Source of the DNA: JBLIRR01 sp049472395
Lineage (GTDB): Bacteria > SZUA-182 > DTGQ01 > JBLIRR01
DNA: 64,000 bases
Direction: 5' to 3'
Assembly (NCBI GenBank): GCA_049472395.1
Contig: JBLIRR010000005.1
Coordinates: 62,001 to 126,000 of the forward strand
The notes under the pieces were generated by a model. The model saw nothing but the letters and a program-made list of their open reading frames with translations, was not told the origin of the DNA and made no database searches. Positions 52,210-61,809 of the stretch are shown here, one piece after another. Made by a program: the position numbers and the translations under genes. The number at the start of each line of letters is the position of its first letter. Within the stretch, counting starts at the first letter, position 1.

Positions 52210-52781
52210 TATTCAAGCCCTTTTTTTATTATATGATGTTTTCCATTACGTGAAGCCCTTTTCCAATCTTAATTTTTTTCCTTCTGGCCCTTGACAAAAT
52301 AAAAAGATTTATTTATCATATACCAAAATACTTATACTTTAATTAAGATGGATCTATAAAAAAAGGGAAAAAGAGCGAGTATTTAAAAAGAGGGAATAAA
52401 AAAACGCAAGAATTTTATAAGGCTGGTTTCCGACACATCCTCATAAGATTCTTAAAGATGCTTCTCTTTTTCCCTTCATTCCTGTTTTTTGTAAGACGAT
52501 AAATAATTGAGAATCTTACGCTAACTATTTGTTTTTTAATAGTTTATTTATTTATAATTTCTTTCTAATCTTTTATAGTTTTTATTTTTATGCATGGTAA
52601 CAATTAAGAAATTTTTTTAATTTTATCGGTCTGAAGCAGAGTGTGGTGAGAAATATGGATCAGATGGCAATCTAATTGCATCTTTTTTATAAAAAAGTAA
52701 CAATACCTAATAAATTAATTGAGAAAGAAGGGGGGCATTATGCATTAGTAAGTATGTATTTTAGAAGTAGGGAGAAATATT
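52210..52781. other. 572-bp divergent intergenic region
   Basis: It separates the giant ATPase gene (minus) from a hybrid kinase gene (plus). A candidate plus-strand promoter is TTGACA (52291-52296) with TATCAT (52314-52319) 17 bp later. Near the kinase start, GAAGGGGGGCATT precedes ATG-CAT-TAG, another two-codon leader. The kinase ribosome site is AGGGAG. Nothing else is clear. Confidence 0.4.
52291..52319 (+). promoter_or_regulatory. Candidate sigma-70 promoter toward the hybrid kinase
   Basis: TTGACA, a 17-bp AT-rich spacer and TATCAT match sigma-70 boxes reasonably. The leader before the kinase ATG would be about 455 nt, so the call is tentative. Confidence 0.3.
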
Positions 52782-54995
52782 ATGAATTCGGGATTAGAGG
52801 TAAAGGATAAAAGTAGTGAATTAAATCGTATAATCTGGTTTGGCTGCATGTTGTCATTTTTTTTCTGGATTTTTGAATCTTCCCTCAATGCCTTTGTGTT
52901 CCAAAAGGGTACTTTTCTAAGTCAACTATTCTCTTTACATCTGCATCAGATCTGGGTACGTATAACAGTCATGGGAATACTTGCCCTGATGGTTCTCTAT
53001 ACCTATTTCATCCTGAAAATGGGCAGGGGGAAAGATCAGACATTGAATAGAGCACTTGAAAAGGCCTTTGAGAAGAGTGGTGATGGCATGTGTGTGATTG
53101 ACACCAATTTTACTATACAGAATGTGAATCCTACATTTTCTTATGTTGCAGGTATGAGGAAAAAAAGGATAGAAGGGAGAAAGTGTTACGAAGTCCTTCC
53201 ACTAAGTGTATGTAATACTGCACAGTGTCCTATAAAAAAAGATTTGAAAGGAGAAAATTGCCTTGAATATGATGTTGAACGACTCGGCAGGGATGGGACT
53301 AAAAAAATCCCATGTAGAATGAAAATAATTCCCTTACGAGATGCTCATGGACAATTGAAGGGCATTATTGAAAGTTTTCCCTCCATGGCCAGGATACCTG
53401 ACAATCACGCGCCATTTAATAGATCAGCGTCCCTGCATCCCCCGATGGACGAGCTTGCCAGAGAGCAGGCAGAGATAAAGGACTTAAAAGAGCAAATTGA
53501 ATTTGTGTTAGGCGTGACCAAGACAGGCCTTCATATTCTGGATTCTGATCTTAATATTCAATATCTGGACCCAGCGTGGAAAAAAGTATACGGCGACCCT
53601 GGTACTAAAAAATGCTATGAGTATTTTATGGGTCGTACTACTATTTGCCCTGAATGTGTTGCCCTGCATGCACTCGAGAAAAAGAGTGTCATCATTAGCG
53701 AAGAAATTCTGGTGAAAGAAAATAATAGGCCTATCCAAGTAAGCACTATTCCGTTTCAGAATGATAAGGGTGAATGGGTGGTGGCGCAAATTAAGATTGA
53801 TATTACAGAACTTAAAAAAGCGGAGCATGAGAAGCAGGAAATTCAAGCGCAGCTTCATCAAGCACAAAAATTAGAGCCAGTCGGAAGACTTGCGGGAGGT
53901 GTGGCCCACGATTTTAATAATATCCTCACCACGATAATGGGTTATACAGAACTCCTTCTTTCGAATCTTAAAGATCGCCCCCAACTTCATTTATATGCTG
54001 AAAACATAAAAAAGGCAGGCAAAATAGCCTCTAATTTGACCAGGCAGCTTTTAGCTTTTAGCCGTGGGCAAATACTCAAGCCGCGAGTGCTTGATTTGAA
54101 GATGAGGCTCCATGACCTGGAGAATATGTTTCGCCATACTATCGGTGAGGATATTGAGTTATATACTTCTTTCGAACCTAATCTTGCTCAAGTGAAGGCT
54201 GATCCTGGCCAGATCGACCAGGTTATTCTGAATCTCGTAGTTAATGCTCGAGATGCCATGCCGGATGGTGGGAAGATCCATATCAAGACGAAAAACGTGA
54301 TTATGAAGGAAGACTGTCAAAAAGAAATTCCTCATGCCAAGCCCGGCAAATTCGTCTGCCTCACTGTTGAAGATACGGGGAGCGGTATGAGTAAAGATAC
54401 CATTAACCGTATCTTTGAGCCATTTTTTACTACCAAAAGACAGGGAAAAGGGAGTGGCCTCGGTTTATCCACAGTGTTTGGTATTGTAACGCAACATGGC
54501 GGATGGATCAATGTATATAGTGAACCCGGAAAAGGGTCTACCTTTGAGGTTTATCTTCCGGCCTTTTTTTTAGAAGCGGAAGAGCCTGATAGAGAAGAAG
54601 TCATAGTAAAGGACTATAAGGGACATGGAGAACATATACTCGTTGTAGAGGATGATAAGAGCTTGAAAGAATTTATCTCCAAGATATTACGCAAAAATGG
54701 CTATGTGCCTTTTACAGCTGAAAATGCCAAGGAGGCTCTGGAAATCTTTAAAACACATAAAAAAAATCTACAGCTTGTGTTTAGCGATGTGGTCCTTCCC
54801 CATGGCACTGGTGTTACCTTAGTGGATACAATGCTTCAGGAAAAACCTGATCTGTCTGTTTTACTGACGAGCGGGTATATTGATCAAAAATCACAATGGC
54901 ATATTATTCAAAAGAGAGGGTTACAATTTCTTCCTAAACCTTTTGACGGATCAGCGCTTCTTCAGGCTATAAGGGAAGTGCTCAAAAATAACTAA
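52782..54995 (+). CDS. Membrane PAS-PAS hybrid histidine kinase with C-terminal receiver
   Basis: This 737-aa kinase has two hydrophobic N-terminal helices (about 15-35, 55-75). PAS 1 (about 85-205) has VCNTAQCPIKKDL, and PAS 2 (about 230-350) has TTICPECVALHAL, both with redox- or metal-capable Cys pairs. The H-box is VAHDFNNIL with His376, the HATPase domain has NLVVNARDAMPDGGK and GSGLGLSTVFGIV, and the receiver has Asp669 in LVFSDVVLP. The layout is the same as in the kinase at 499-2781. It is a phosphorelay hybrid without DNA-binding output; the input is likely a redox or small-molecule signal (inference). Confidence 0.9.
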   Translation: MNSGLEVKDKSSELNRIIWFGCMLSFFFWIFESSLNAFVFQKGTFLSQLFSLHLHQIWVRITVMGILALMVLYTYFILKMGRGKDQTLNRALEKAFEKSGDGMCVIDTNFTIQNVNPTFSYVAGMRKKRIEGRKCYEVLPLSVCNTAQCPIKKDLKGENCLEYDVERLGRDGTKKIPCRMKIIPLRDAHGQLKGIIESFPSMARIPDNHAPFNRSASLHPPMDELAREQAEIKDLKEQIEFVLGVTKTGLHILDSDLNIQYLDPAWKKVYGDPGTKKCYEYFMGRTTICPECVALHALEKKSVIISEEILVKENNRPIQVSTIPFQNDKGEWVVAQIKIDITELKKAEHEKQEIQAQLHQAQKLEPVGRLAGGVAHDFNNILTTIMGYTELLLSNLKDRPQLHLYAENIKKAGKIASNLTRQLLAFSRGQILKPRVLDLKMRLHDLENMFRHTIGEDIELYTSFEPNLAQVKADPGQIDQVILNLVVNARDAMPDGGKIHIKTKNVIMKEDCQKEIPHAKPGKFVCLTVEDTGSGMSKDTINRIFEPFFTTKRQGKGSGLGLSTVFGIVTQHGGWINVYSEPGKGSTFEVYLPAFFLEAEEPDREEVIVKDYKGHGEHILVVEDDKSLKEFISKILRKNGYVPFTAENAKEALEIFKTHKKNLQLVFSDVVLPHGTGVTLVDTMLQEKPDLSVLLTSGYIDQKSQWHIIQKRGLQFLPKPFDGSALLQAIREVLKNN

Positions 54996-55093
54996 TCATG
55001 CATGCTTGAAATTGAGCCTTAACTATACTATTATTTTATCAAAGAATACACACAATTTTAACGCACAACAATTATAGCGATGCACTACTGATT

Positions 55094-55318
55094 ATGCCTA
55101 TTTTTGAATATATATGTCACAGCTGTGAGAATGAATTCGAGAAGATTGTATTCAATTCTTCTGCACAAATAATATGCCCACGCTGCGGCTCTGACAAGAT
55201 TCAGAAGAAATTATCCGCCTTTGCCTTCAAATCCACCCGTTCCTCGTCTGGTTCAGCCGGTGCAGGATCATCCTCATGCAGTACCTGTGTAAGTAAAAAT
55301 TGCAGCCAATGTGGTTAA
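55094..55318 (+). CDS. FmdB-family zinc-ribbon protein
   Basis: This 74-aa protein starts MPIFEYICHSCENEFEKIV and has CPRCGSDKIQKKLSAF. The N-terminal CxxC and second CxxC form one zinc ribbon, as in FmdB-type putative regulatory proteins. The tail is a Ser/Gly linker ending in CSTC and CSQCG, typical of this family. The length is usual. No ribosome site stands out. Function in the family is poorly defined. Confidence 0.85.
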   Translation: MPIFEYICHSCENEFEKIVFNSSAQIICPRCGSDKIQKKLSAFAFKSTRSSSGSAGAGSSSCSTCVSKNCSQCG

Positions 55319-55321
55319 GCA

Positions 55322-56285
55322 TACACGCTCTTTATTTTCCTTGAAAGAATATCTACACCATCTAAAACGGGCATCTGAATATCCATGAGTATGAGGTCTA
55401 CGGAAGGATAAGACTTATAGAGTGAGATTGCATTCTGTCCATCATTTAAGCTCCTCTATTCTTCCGGAGACAAAAAGGGTAGGGGAGTTTTCGTCGGGCA
55501 GTGCCGTATAGACCGCAACAGGAATATTTTCACTAATGAGCCTATATTTATTACTCTTTTTCTCGAAGAGCCTTTTCGATCTCTTTTCGTTCTGTAATAT
55601 CCTGGACTATTCCTGTTAATTTTACGGCAGTGCTATGGTGGTTCTGTATGGGTTTAATAATAATCGAATGATAGGCGCTTTTCCCCGAGGGAAGTATGAT
55701 GCCCGCATCCATCTGCAACTGTGCGCCCGTTTTTATGGCATGATGAATATGATGGCGCAAAACCTCTGCATCCTCATGACAATAATAAGAGATCATTTCA
55801 TCATAAGAAGGGGGAGCAAGACAAGGATTGCGCTCAAAAAGGTGAAAGACTTGTTCCGACCAGACTCCTTGTGAGGTGTGGACATTATATACCCAATGCC
55901 CAATTTTCCCAATTCTTTGGGCTTCTTTGAGCATCTCTTCACTCTCTTTTAGTGCTTCTTTTACTCTCAACCGGGAATCTCGCAGCCTATTTGGGCGGCA
56001 ATTCCCTCAAGAGCATCATGGGCATAATTGGGCACCTCAGATACCTTATGAGAAGCTACATTAAGACATCCTATGACCTTATTCTCAAAAGATAAAGGGA
56101 TGATGGCAATAGCAGGCAAACCCTCATTCTTTCATTTCCATAAACCATGAGATTATAGAATATGAGCCTTGCCGTCTCTTTCATCGTATCCTCTAAATAC
56201 AATGCATCAAACCAGTTTTTCCCAATACGGATAAGAAATGGAGTTTTTAGGTATACTTTTTCGCATGCATTTTTATCCTTTTGGC
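55322..56285 (-). pseudogene. Decayed GAF-PAS-PAS-receiver sensor kinase gene
   Basis: Reading the minus strand from about 56285, GAF-like residues (PLSFENKVIGCLNVASHKV and AHDALEGIAAQIG) end at a stop. A PAS fragment follows (55970-55551, SEEMLKEAQRIGKIGHWVYN to VQDITERKEIEKALREKE). A frameshift leads to YRLISENIPVAVYTALPDE, the start of a second PAS, which stops at about 55455. A receiver piece, NDGQNAISLYKSYPSVDLILMDIQMPVLDG, follows in another frame. The kinase core is missing. The order and the several frame breaks show a degraded hybrid sensor gene. Confidence 0.72.
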
Positions 56286-56731
56286 AAATTTTTTTCTTTC
56301 TCTATCGGTAATATTAAATAATGTAATGCGATAACTTCAGAGAAATAATTATGAGGGGGCAGCTCTCCTTGACTCTCAGTACAGGGAGGATAAGGAGCCT
56401 TTTGATGAGAGCTGTTTCAGTTTAATGAATGGCAGATTTTATGCAAAACTCGTAATTATAACACAATATAGAAGAAGCATATTAATAATTTTTTGCTATT
56501 AATTGAAAGATTATTTATTTTCTGATGTCAATTAATATTATATTTTTGAATAGTAAAATTTATATCCGGTTTTGTTGTCACAAAGACAGCCCCAGAACAT
56601 TTGCTCTTTATGCTCAAAGGAAAGGAGGGGTGCGTTTGAATGCATGAAGCCTTGTGAGTTGTTCTCGACTTTTTCAATTCTATACTCTTTTTAGTTCTTT
56701 TAAAAACAATGTATTTTGCATGAGGTTAATG
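56286..56731. other. Leader region of the following secreted-protein gene
   Basis: This AT-rich stretch ends with a strong ribosome site, AAAGGAAAGGAGGGG (56616-56630), 7 nt before a three-codon TTG frame (56636-56647, TTG-AAT-GCA-TGA). It repeats the leader pattern seen before the secreted paralogs. No other signal is clear. Confidence 0.4.
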
Positions 56732-57340
56732 ATGAAAAAGATTGGTGTACAATTATTATGTTATGCTGCATACACTTCTGTTGACAATAGCGCTGATTAT
56801 CTCTTTCTGCGCGAGATGGGGAGTATGGATATAGTATCGATAGCGGATCCATTAAATCCTGTGTCTGTTGGAGTGTGGGGTGTGAGAGAGCCCGGAGTGC
56901 TTACCCTTGCTCTTAGGCTTGAGGCAGCAGAACTTCTTGATATTCGAACTGAAGAAGGAATTAGTGGCAAGAGTGCGCTTTTTGGTATCCCCTCTTTAGA
57001 TGCTCTTAATCGTAAATATGGATATCCTGTAGGTGGCTATTATGGAAGCACCTCAATAATAGAGATTACAACAATCGAGGTACAGCAAGAACCTGACGCC
57101 ATGCTTTATCAAGAAACAGATGGGTATGCCGGATATGGATATGGTATGGCACCGGACACAACACCTCCTGAAGAGGTGACGGATCTTTTTGTGACAGATA
57201 CTGCATTGCCGCAGGAACCAACAAAAGAGCACACCTCATTACCAGTTTTATGGAATTATTCCAATATGTCTTATTGGGACACAATCAGCGCGCAAAGTAC
57301 GACAATTTTGGAGAATAACCTATCATCGTGGCACTGGTAA
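56732..57340 (+). CDS. Hypothetical protein with beta-propeller-type motif, possibly a fragment
   Basis: A start at ATG 56732 is preferred (GAGG 6 nt upstream) to 56654. The 202-aa product reads NSADYLFLREMGSMDIVSIADPLNPVSVGVW, which looks like one blade of an LVIVD-type propeller (..L.I.DI.DP.NP..VG). A mixed region with YGYPVGGYYG follows, then DTTPPEEVTDLFVTDT, typical of linkers to Fn3-like domains, and the C-terminus is SSWHW. One isolated blade suggests a truncated descendant of a larger secreted propeller protein. The signal sequence is weak. A good terminator follows. Confidence 0.5.
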   Translation: MKKIGVQLLCYAAYTSVDNSADYLFLREMGSMDIVSIADPLNPVSVGVWGVREPGVLTLALRLEAAELLDIRTEEGISGKSALFGIPSLDALNRKYGYPVGGYYGSTSIIEITTIEVQQEPDAMLYQETDGYAGYGYGMAPDTTPPEEVTDLFVTDTALPQEPTKEHTSLPVLWNYSNMSYWDTISAQSTTILENNLSSWHW

Positions 57341-57364
57341 AACTTTTATAATTTTCTCTCCTGT

Positions 57365-57408
57365 GAGGGGTGTCTTTATCTTTATAATAAAGGCACCTCT
57401 CTTTTTTC
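57365..57408 (+). terminator. Rho-independent terminator
   Basis: GAGGGGTG-T-CTTTAT pairs with ATAAAG-G-CACCTCTC across a short loop, followed by TTTTTTC. It ends the gene at 56732. Confidence 0.8.
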
Positions 57409-57709
57409 TTTTATCCATCCTTGTCTATACAAATTATAAAAGAGTATTGAAAACTTCAGAACTATTCCATCTCTGATATACTTGAGCACCGTGTCCCTCT
57501 CAAGGATTTACAGAATACAATCGTTTTAATAGGAGCGACGGCTACCACCATATATGATATGCGGTACACCGCTTATAAAATGGGGAAAACAAGTGTTGAC
57601 CGTTCTTTTCTCCGATATACGAAATTTAACCACGATCTCCGAGGGATTAGCGCCAGAGACCCTGATTTCCTTTTTAAATGGATTTTCATTGAACTTGTAA
57701 TAATAAAAA

Positions 57710-57741
57710 GAGCATTGAACCTCAATGAGGGTTCAATGCTC
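57710..57741. terminator. Perfect 12-bp hairpin
   Basis: GAGCATTGAACC (57710-57721) and GGTTCAATGCTC (57730-57741) form a perfect stem with an 8-nt loop. On the minus strand the stem is followed by TTTTTATTA, so it can terminate minus-strand transcription. Confidence 0.6.
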
Positions 57742-57773
57742 TCTAAAGTGGAGTAATGTTTTTAGATTAACGA

Positions 57774-57806
57774 AAAGCTCTCTAAAGATGAACTCCGGAG
57801 AGCTTT
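57774..57806 (-). terminator. Hairpin at the end of the small secreted-protein gene
   Basis: AAAGCTCTC (57774-57782) pairs with GAGAGCTTT (57798-57806). It lies 2 nt downstream of the minus-strand gene's stop and ends with TTTTCG on that strand. Confidence 0.55.
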
Positions 57807-57808
57807 GT

Positions 57809-58141
57809 TTATAATTTATAATTATCATACCCAAGACTAATATCATACGCAATTTCGTAATCAGATGGCGCTGTTAATTCAAAGTGTTTTTCAATTTTCT
57901 TTATTTCCTCCCAGCTATTAGCCTTGCCATGGACACTAATGAATTTTTCTATATGATTTATATATACATCGTACGTATTATTATTGAATATAAACCTCCT
58001 ATGACTTATATCAGTTGATTTCGTTGAAGGATGTTTCGATGCTTCTGCAGCACCGACATTTCCTATCATTATCAATGTTATTATGGCGACAATTAAATAA
58101 ATAAGTTGGTTTCTTCTTTTCTCCTTTAATATTCTATTCAT
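57809..58141 (-). CDS. Small secreted hypothetical protein
   Basis: The start at ATG 58141 follows AAAGGAGGAAAAAGT; the longer frame from 58168 overlaps that site. The 110-aa product has a basic N-terminus, a hydrophobic helix (LIYLIVAIITLIMIG) and a signal cut near GAAEA. The mature part is small and basic to neutral, with ISHRRFIFNNNTYDVYINHIEKFISVHGKA. I do not recognise the family. Confidence 0.65.
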   Translation of the reverse strand: MNRILKEKRRNQLIYLIVAIITLIMIGNVGAAEASKHPSTKSTDISHRRFIFNNNTYDVYINHIEKFISVHGKANSWEEIKKIEKHFELTAPSDYEIAYDISLGYDNYKL

Positions 58142-58831
58142 ACTTTTTCCTCCTTTCACTATAAGCAATGAGAAAAAGGACCAAGAATGAATAATAGCCT
58201 GTTGTTACATTGCATATACTCTGCTCAATAATATTTGAATAATTTTTGTTTTTATCTTACCCTCCTCTATTGATTGTAATTTACACTTAAATTTCCTATT
58301 AATATATCTTATCTTCTTTTATCTTATCACCCCCTTCTTGTCAGCATTTATTTATATAAAAAAGCATACTCTATGCCAGATATGAAATAAACTAAAAATC
58401 AATAGCTTAGCTCACTTATGCTCGAGAACTCATTCTATTTTTCGACATTATTGCCGAAAATAACAACCCTAATTCGACGAAAATGTCTAAGACTTTTTAT
58501 ATCATTCTGAGGGAGCTCAGGAGGAGGCGGTAATATGTCATCGAGGAGGGGAATAATTGCATGAATGTCGTCGTCTCTATTTTTTTAATTTTTTCAGAGT
58601 CACGAATCTGGGTCATTACTCCATTTCAGCACGTGATAGTAATGGTAATGGTGAATTATTTCTTTGGGATATTTCTAATTATGAATTTCTGTATTATAAT
58701 AGAGCCTCTAAAGAAAAGAATGTGAGTTGAGGACCGGTCTCCTAAGAGGGACCTTTGCTATTATGTGATCCAAGAATAGGGAAAACGGATTGCATCCTTC
58801 ATATGATAATGAGAGGATTCAGTCATAGATA
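58142..58831. other. 690-bp region with a probable gene remnant
   Basis: At 58597-58728 one frame reads VTNLGHYSISARDSNGNGELFLWDISNYEFLYYN to a stop. Its sequence looks protein-like (DSNGNGE calcium-loop-like) but it has no start and the upstream frame is closed, so it is likely the end of a decayed secreted-protein gene. The rest is AT-rich without clear features. Confidence 0.35.
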
Positions 58832-59884
58832 ATGAAAAAATCTCGTTCGACACGGTTTTTATTTATAAATTTCTTTCTTATAAGTGCTGTTATTATCGGC
58901 GTGATCTCGTTTCTCACGTTCGGACCGAAGACCTGGGATGCCCTCCATCAAATTTATTTCAAGTATATCATTTTCTCTTTTCTTCTTGGTTTTATGGCAA
59001 ATTGCTTTGATACGCTGCGTATACAGATACTTACTCAAGCCTTTGGTTACTATTTCCCTTTTAAGGAGGGATTAAAGGCTATCTTTGCGTATAACTTCTT
59101 GGCCAATATTACACCCTCTGCCCTGGGGGGAGAGCCTGTGCTTATCTATATGCTCACCGACACAACAGGGATGGACACTCAAAAGGCCACCACTATCGCT
59201 ATAGTGCGTGGTATTTTCTTGATCCTTATCATTGCTATTGCTGGCCCACTTATCTTGCTCTTTGAGCGTGAATATTTTGAAATCGCACTTATGCGGGCAT
59301 TTTTTGACTATGCAACCCTTATCTTTATCATCATTATCGGACTAGGTATTTATAGCTATTTCAATTTGGATAAGGTCCGTAGCGTATTGGAAAGAATAAT
59401 TGGCTTTTTTCAAAAATTCAAGCTCTTTCAGAAGCATCCTTCCCCCCAGATTCGAGTGAAACATATGGAAATATGGATAGAGGAATTTATCTCGTGTTTT
59501 AAATACCTGTTCCAAAAAAAGAAGGCAAGCCTTTTGTATACCGCGTGTTTCACGATTCTCTCCCAGATCACGAATTATTCCATTGTGTATATTTTGCTCA
59601 AAGGAATGAATCATGATATTAACTTTTTAAAAGTTCTGGTTATTCAAATAATTCTTTACTTTGTTCTGTATGTAATTCCGACACCAGGGGGGAGTGGTTT
59701 TGCTGAAGGGGGGTTTTATCTTCTTTTTTATAATTATGTTCCTAAACACCTTCTCGGTATACTTGTCATTCTGTGGAGGTTTTTTATTGCCTATTTGTGG
59801 GTTATTGTAGGATGGGTGGTGATCCTGAAAACTCTGGGTATGAAAGGACTCGAAGAGATAAAAGAACGAATGTCCATCACGTAA
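58832..59884 (+). CDS. Lysylphosphatidylglycerol synthase TM-region/flippase-like membrane protein
   Basis: This 350-aa polytopic protein of the YbhN/UPF0104 (LPG_synthase_TM) family has about eight hydrophobic helices. Signature elements are AYNFLANITPSALGGEPVLIYML (about 88-110) and TPGGSGFAEGGFYLLF (about 277-292). Members flip or transfer lipids or control lipid-linked sugars. The plus-strand gene converges with the GT39 gene, and its last 258 nt are antisense to the extended end of that reading frame. Nearby glycosyltransferase genes suggest a role in envelope glycolipid handling (inference). Confidence 0.83.
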   Translation: MKKSRSTRFLFINFFLISAVIIGVISFLTFGPKTWDALHQIYFKYIIFSFLLGFMANCFDTLRIQILTQAFGYYFPFKEGLKAIFAYNFLANITPSALGGEPVLIYMLTDTTGMDTQKATTIAIVRGIFLILIIAIAGPLILLFEREYFEIALMRAFFDYATLIFIIIIGLGIYSYFNLDKVRSVLERIIGFFQKFKLFQKHPSPQIRVKHMEIWIEEFISCFKYLFQKKKASLLYTACFTILSQITNYSIVYILLKGMNHDINFLKVLVIQIILYFVLYVIPTPGGSGFAEGGFYLLFYNYVPKHLLGILVILWRFFIAYLWVIVGWVVILKTLGMKGLEEIKERMSIT

Positions 59885-61441
59885 GGCTCCCTTTGTTTTT
59901 GATTCTATATATTTTATCTGCTTTGCGCTCAAAGGCCAACTTATCAGACAATGCGCGAGATATAAGGTATAGTGGCGTGTTGCCGCTTGTCCGAGAGGGA
60001 TAGCAAGTTTTTGTAATAATTCTATTGATTCGAACGCATCGAGCAGTCCTGCTGGAGGACTTTGGCCCTCTTTCAAGAGGATCAGACTATTATAGCCAAC
60101 CTTGTCAATAGGGCCATGCCATATATCATACTGATTGCGAATATCATCTGTGCGGTCGGGCCAGAGAAATACACGAGGATGCCCGGGTATGTAAAAGGCA
60201 AGCTCGCTCGCCACCTGCCTGCTTGAAGTCACAAGAAATGTCCTCTCTCGTTCTGGAAGAGCATAATAAATTGCCCCAATATCATGACCAAGCTGGCGCC
60301 AGCCTTTAAGACGTGCAGTGGGGTCAAGAGGACCTCCCCCTAAACGTGATGAGGTAAGCAGAAAAGGAAGTGCATAGGTCAGGATTGCGAATCCTATTCC
60401 AACAATAATTCCTGGCAGGAATAATTTTCGTAGGCGGTCCAGCGTGTTGCCACAAGAAAACGATCCACACCCCCATGCGGCGAGGAGCACCATGCCGGCT
60501 GGATAGAACACTGCTGGCCAGTTGGGATTGATTTTTTGGCGAAAGCTCATCATAATAAATAATATAAGAGGAACTGAGCTGAATATGAGGAGGAAAAGAA
60601 TCTCACGATCTTTTCTTCGCAGAGATATCATCGATCTGACAGATACCACAGCAAAAAGAAAGCATGTAAGGGGTGATATAACGAGTAATTGGGAGCCTAG
60701 AAAATCGATATAACCTTTTGGGCTTGCTGTAAAATGATGGGTTGTGTGCTGAAGGGTAATCCAATTATGATGATTGTTCCACCATAATACCGGCAATAAG
60801 GCTAAAAAGGAGACAATAACAAACACATAAGGCCATGGCCTTCTGAGAATATACCTGTCGTGAGGACTGAGCCACAAGAAGAGCAGCATAAGAAGAGGAA
60901 AGGCTATCATCATTTGTTTGCTGAGCATGCCAAGACCGACGGTTACAGAGGATATGAGCCACCAGTATCCTTTATCATCAAGATCATTGACTGCCCTCCA
61001 GAGACAATAGAGAGAGATAATCCAAAAAAAGACAAGAGGTGCATCAATGGTCATAAGGAGTCCAAGCGCACTGCTTCCCGGGGAAGCGGTTAAGGCAACT
61101 GCGGACCAAAAAGCTACCTTTGACCCAAACAGGCGTTTTGCTAAAAAATACAGGAACCAGATTCCGATTATTCCAAGAATACAGGCGGGCAGCCGTACTG
61201 TGATGGGTGAAGAGCCGAGAATTCTTGTAGAAAGGGCATTGATCCAGGCGATAAGGGGTGGCTTACTATAATAACCCCAATCAAGCACCCGCGACCAATC
61301 CCAATAATACGCTTCATCAGGGACCAGATCAAGTGGTACAATAATAACGTAGAGTAGTCTCCATAAGAACAGGAGTGCCAAAGCATAATAGAAGCGAGTG
61401 TTCCAAATGTTGGAAGAAGGAGATGTTCGTGTGAAAATCAT
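59627..61441 (-). CDS. GT39-family (ArnT/PMT-like) polyprenyl-phosphate sugar transferase
   Basis: This 604-aa integral membrane protein has the GT39/ArnT fold: PLDLVPDEAYYWDWSRVLDWGYYSKPPLIAWINALSTRILG near the N-terminus, with the Asp-Glu that binds the lipid-phosphate donor, and about ten to twelve helices to about residue 380. A periplasmic domain follows (WHGPIDKVGYNSLILLKEGQSPP). The open frame continues past the natural-looking end near residue 520 and overlaps 258 nt of the convergent gene at 58832-59884. The likely role is transfer of a sugar from an undecaprenyl carrier to lipid A or another envelope glycan. Confidence 0.83.
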   Translation of the reverse strand: MIFTRTSPSSNIWNTRFYYALALLFLWRLLYVIIVPLDLVPDEAYYWDWSRVLDWGYYSKPPLIAWINALSTRILGSSPITVRLPACILGIIGIWFLYFLAKRLFGSKVAFWSAVALTASPGSSALGLLMTIDAPLVFFWIISLYCLWRAVNDLDDKGYWWLISSVTVGLGMLSKQMMIAFPLLMLLFLWLSPHDRYILRRPWPYVFVIVSFLALLPVLWWNNHHNWITLQHTTHHFTASPKGYIDFLGSQLLVISPLTCFLFAVVSVRSMISLRRKDREILFLLIFSSVPLILFIMMSFRQKINPNWPAVFYPAGMVLLAAWGCGSFSCGNTLDRLRKLFLPGIIVGIGFAILTYALPFLLTSSRLGGGPLDPTARLKGWRQLGHDIGAIYYALPERERTFLVTSSRQVASELAFYIPGHPRVFLWPDRTDDIRNQYDIWHGPIDKVGYNSLILLKEGQSPPAGLLDAFESIELLQKLAIPLGQAATRHYTLYLAHCLISWPLSAKQIKYIESKTKGALRDGHSFFYLFESFHTQSFQDHHPSYNNPQIGNKKPPQNDKYTEKVFRNIIIKKKIKPPFSKTTPPWCRNYIQNKVKNYLNNQNF

Positions 61442-61447
61442 TGTGCA

Positions 61448-61759
61448 TTAATGCTCTTTCATTGAATTTTGTATGGGTAATCTATCGAGGTTTTTTGGCT
61501 GGTTGTGCCGCTCTCGATAGATCAGACAAAGATTTCTTGAATAAATAAATACCCCCATGGATTGCCCGAGAATAAAGACGGGGTCTTTACGCCATATGGC
61601 ATACATGCAAAGAAGTAATCCCCCGCTTATACTCAAAAACCAGAAACCGATAGGGACAATACTCCTGCCTGCCCGCTCACTGGCAATCCACTGAACCAGA
61701 AATCGAGCCGCAAAAATGCCTTGGGCTATAAAGCCGAGCGTTAACCAAAGTTTTTCCAT
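61448..61759 (-). CDS. LAB_N-domain lipid-A-type small membrane protein
   Basis: The start at ATG 61759 is chosen (GGAAAGGATATT upstream); a GTG at 61777 is an alternative. The 103-aa protein matches the N-terminal lipid A biosynthesis (LAB_N) domain, with GFIAQGIFAARFLVQWIASERAGRS, PIGFWFLSISGGLLLCMYAIWRKDPVFILGQ and three helices. LAB_N proteins occur next to ArnC/ArnT-like enzymes, as here. Confidence 0.88.
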   Translation of the reverse strand: MEKLWLTLGFIAQGIFAARFLVQWIASERAGRSIVPIGFWFLSISGGLLLCMYAIWRKDPVFILGQSMGVFIYSRNLCLIYRERHNQPKNLDRLPIQNSMKEH

Positions 61760-61809
61760 AATATCCTTTCCTCGCACACCTAGGGCCTGCTAAGTTGAAA
61801 GCATTAAGT

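Larger units (their letters stand above)
57409..57808. other. Intergenic region with two hairpins
   Basis: No convincing gene is present. A 65-residue frame at 57559-57756 consists partly of hairpin sequence and has no ribosome site. Two stable hairpins occur at 57710-57741 and 57774-57806. Confidence 0.4.

Noticed and set aside
57710..57741. GGTTCAATG stem as a possible tRNA T-arm
   Set aside because: No acceptor, D or anticodon stems around it; it is a simple 12-bp hairpin.
57559..57756. 65-residue plus-strand frame
   Set aside because: No ribosome site, no recognisable sequence pattern, and its end is made of the 57710-57741 hairpin.
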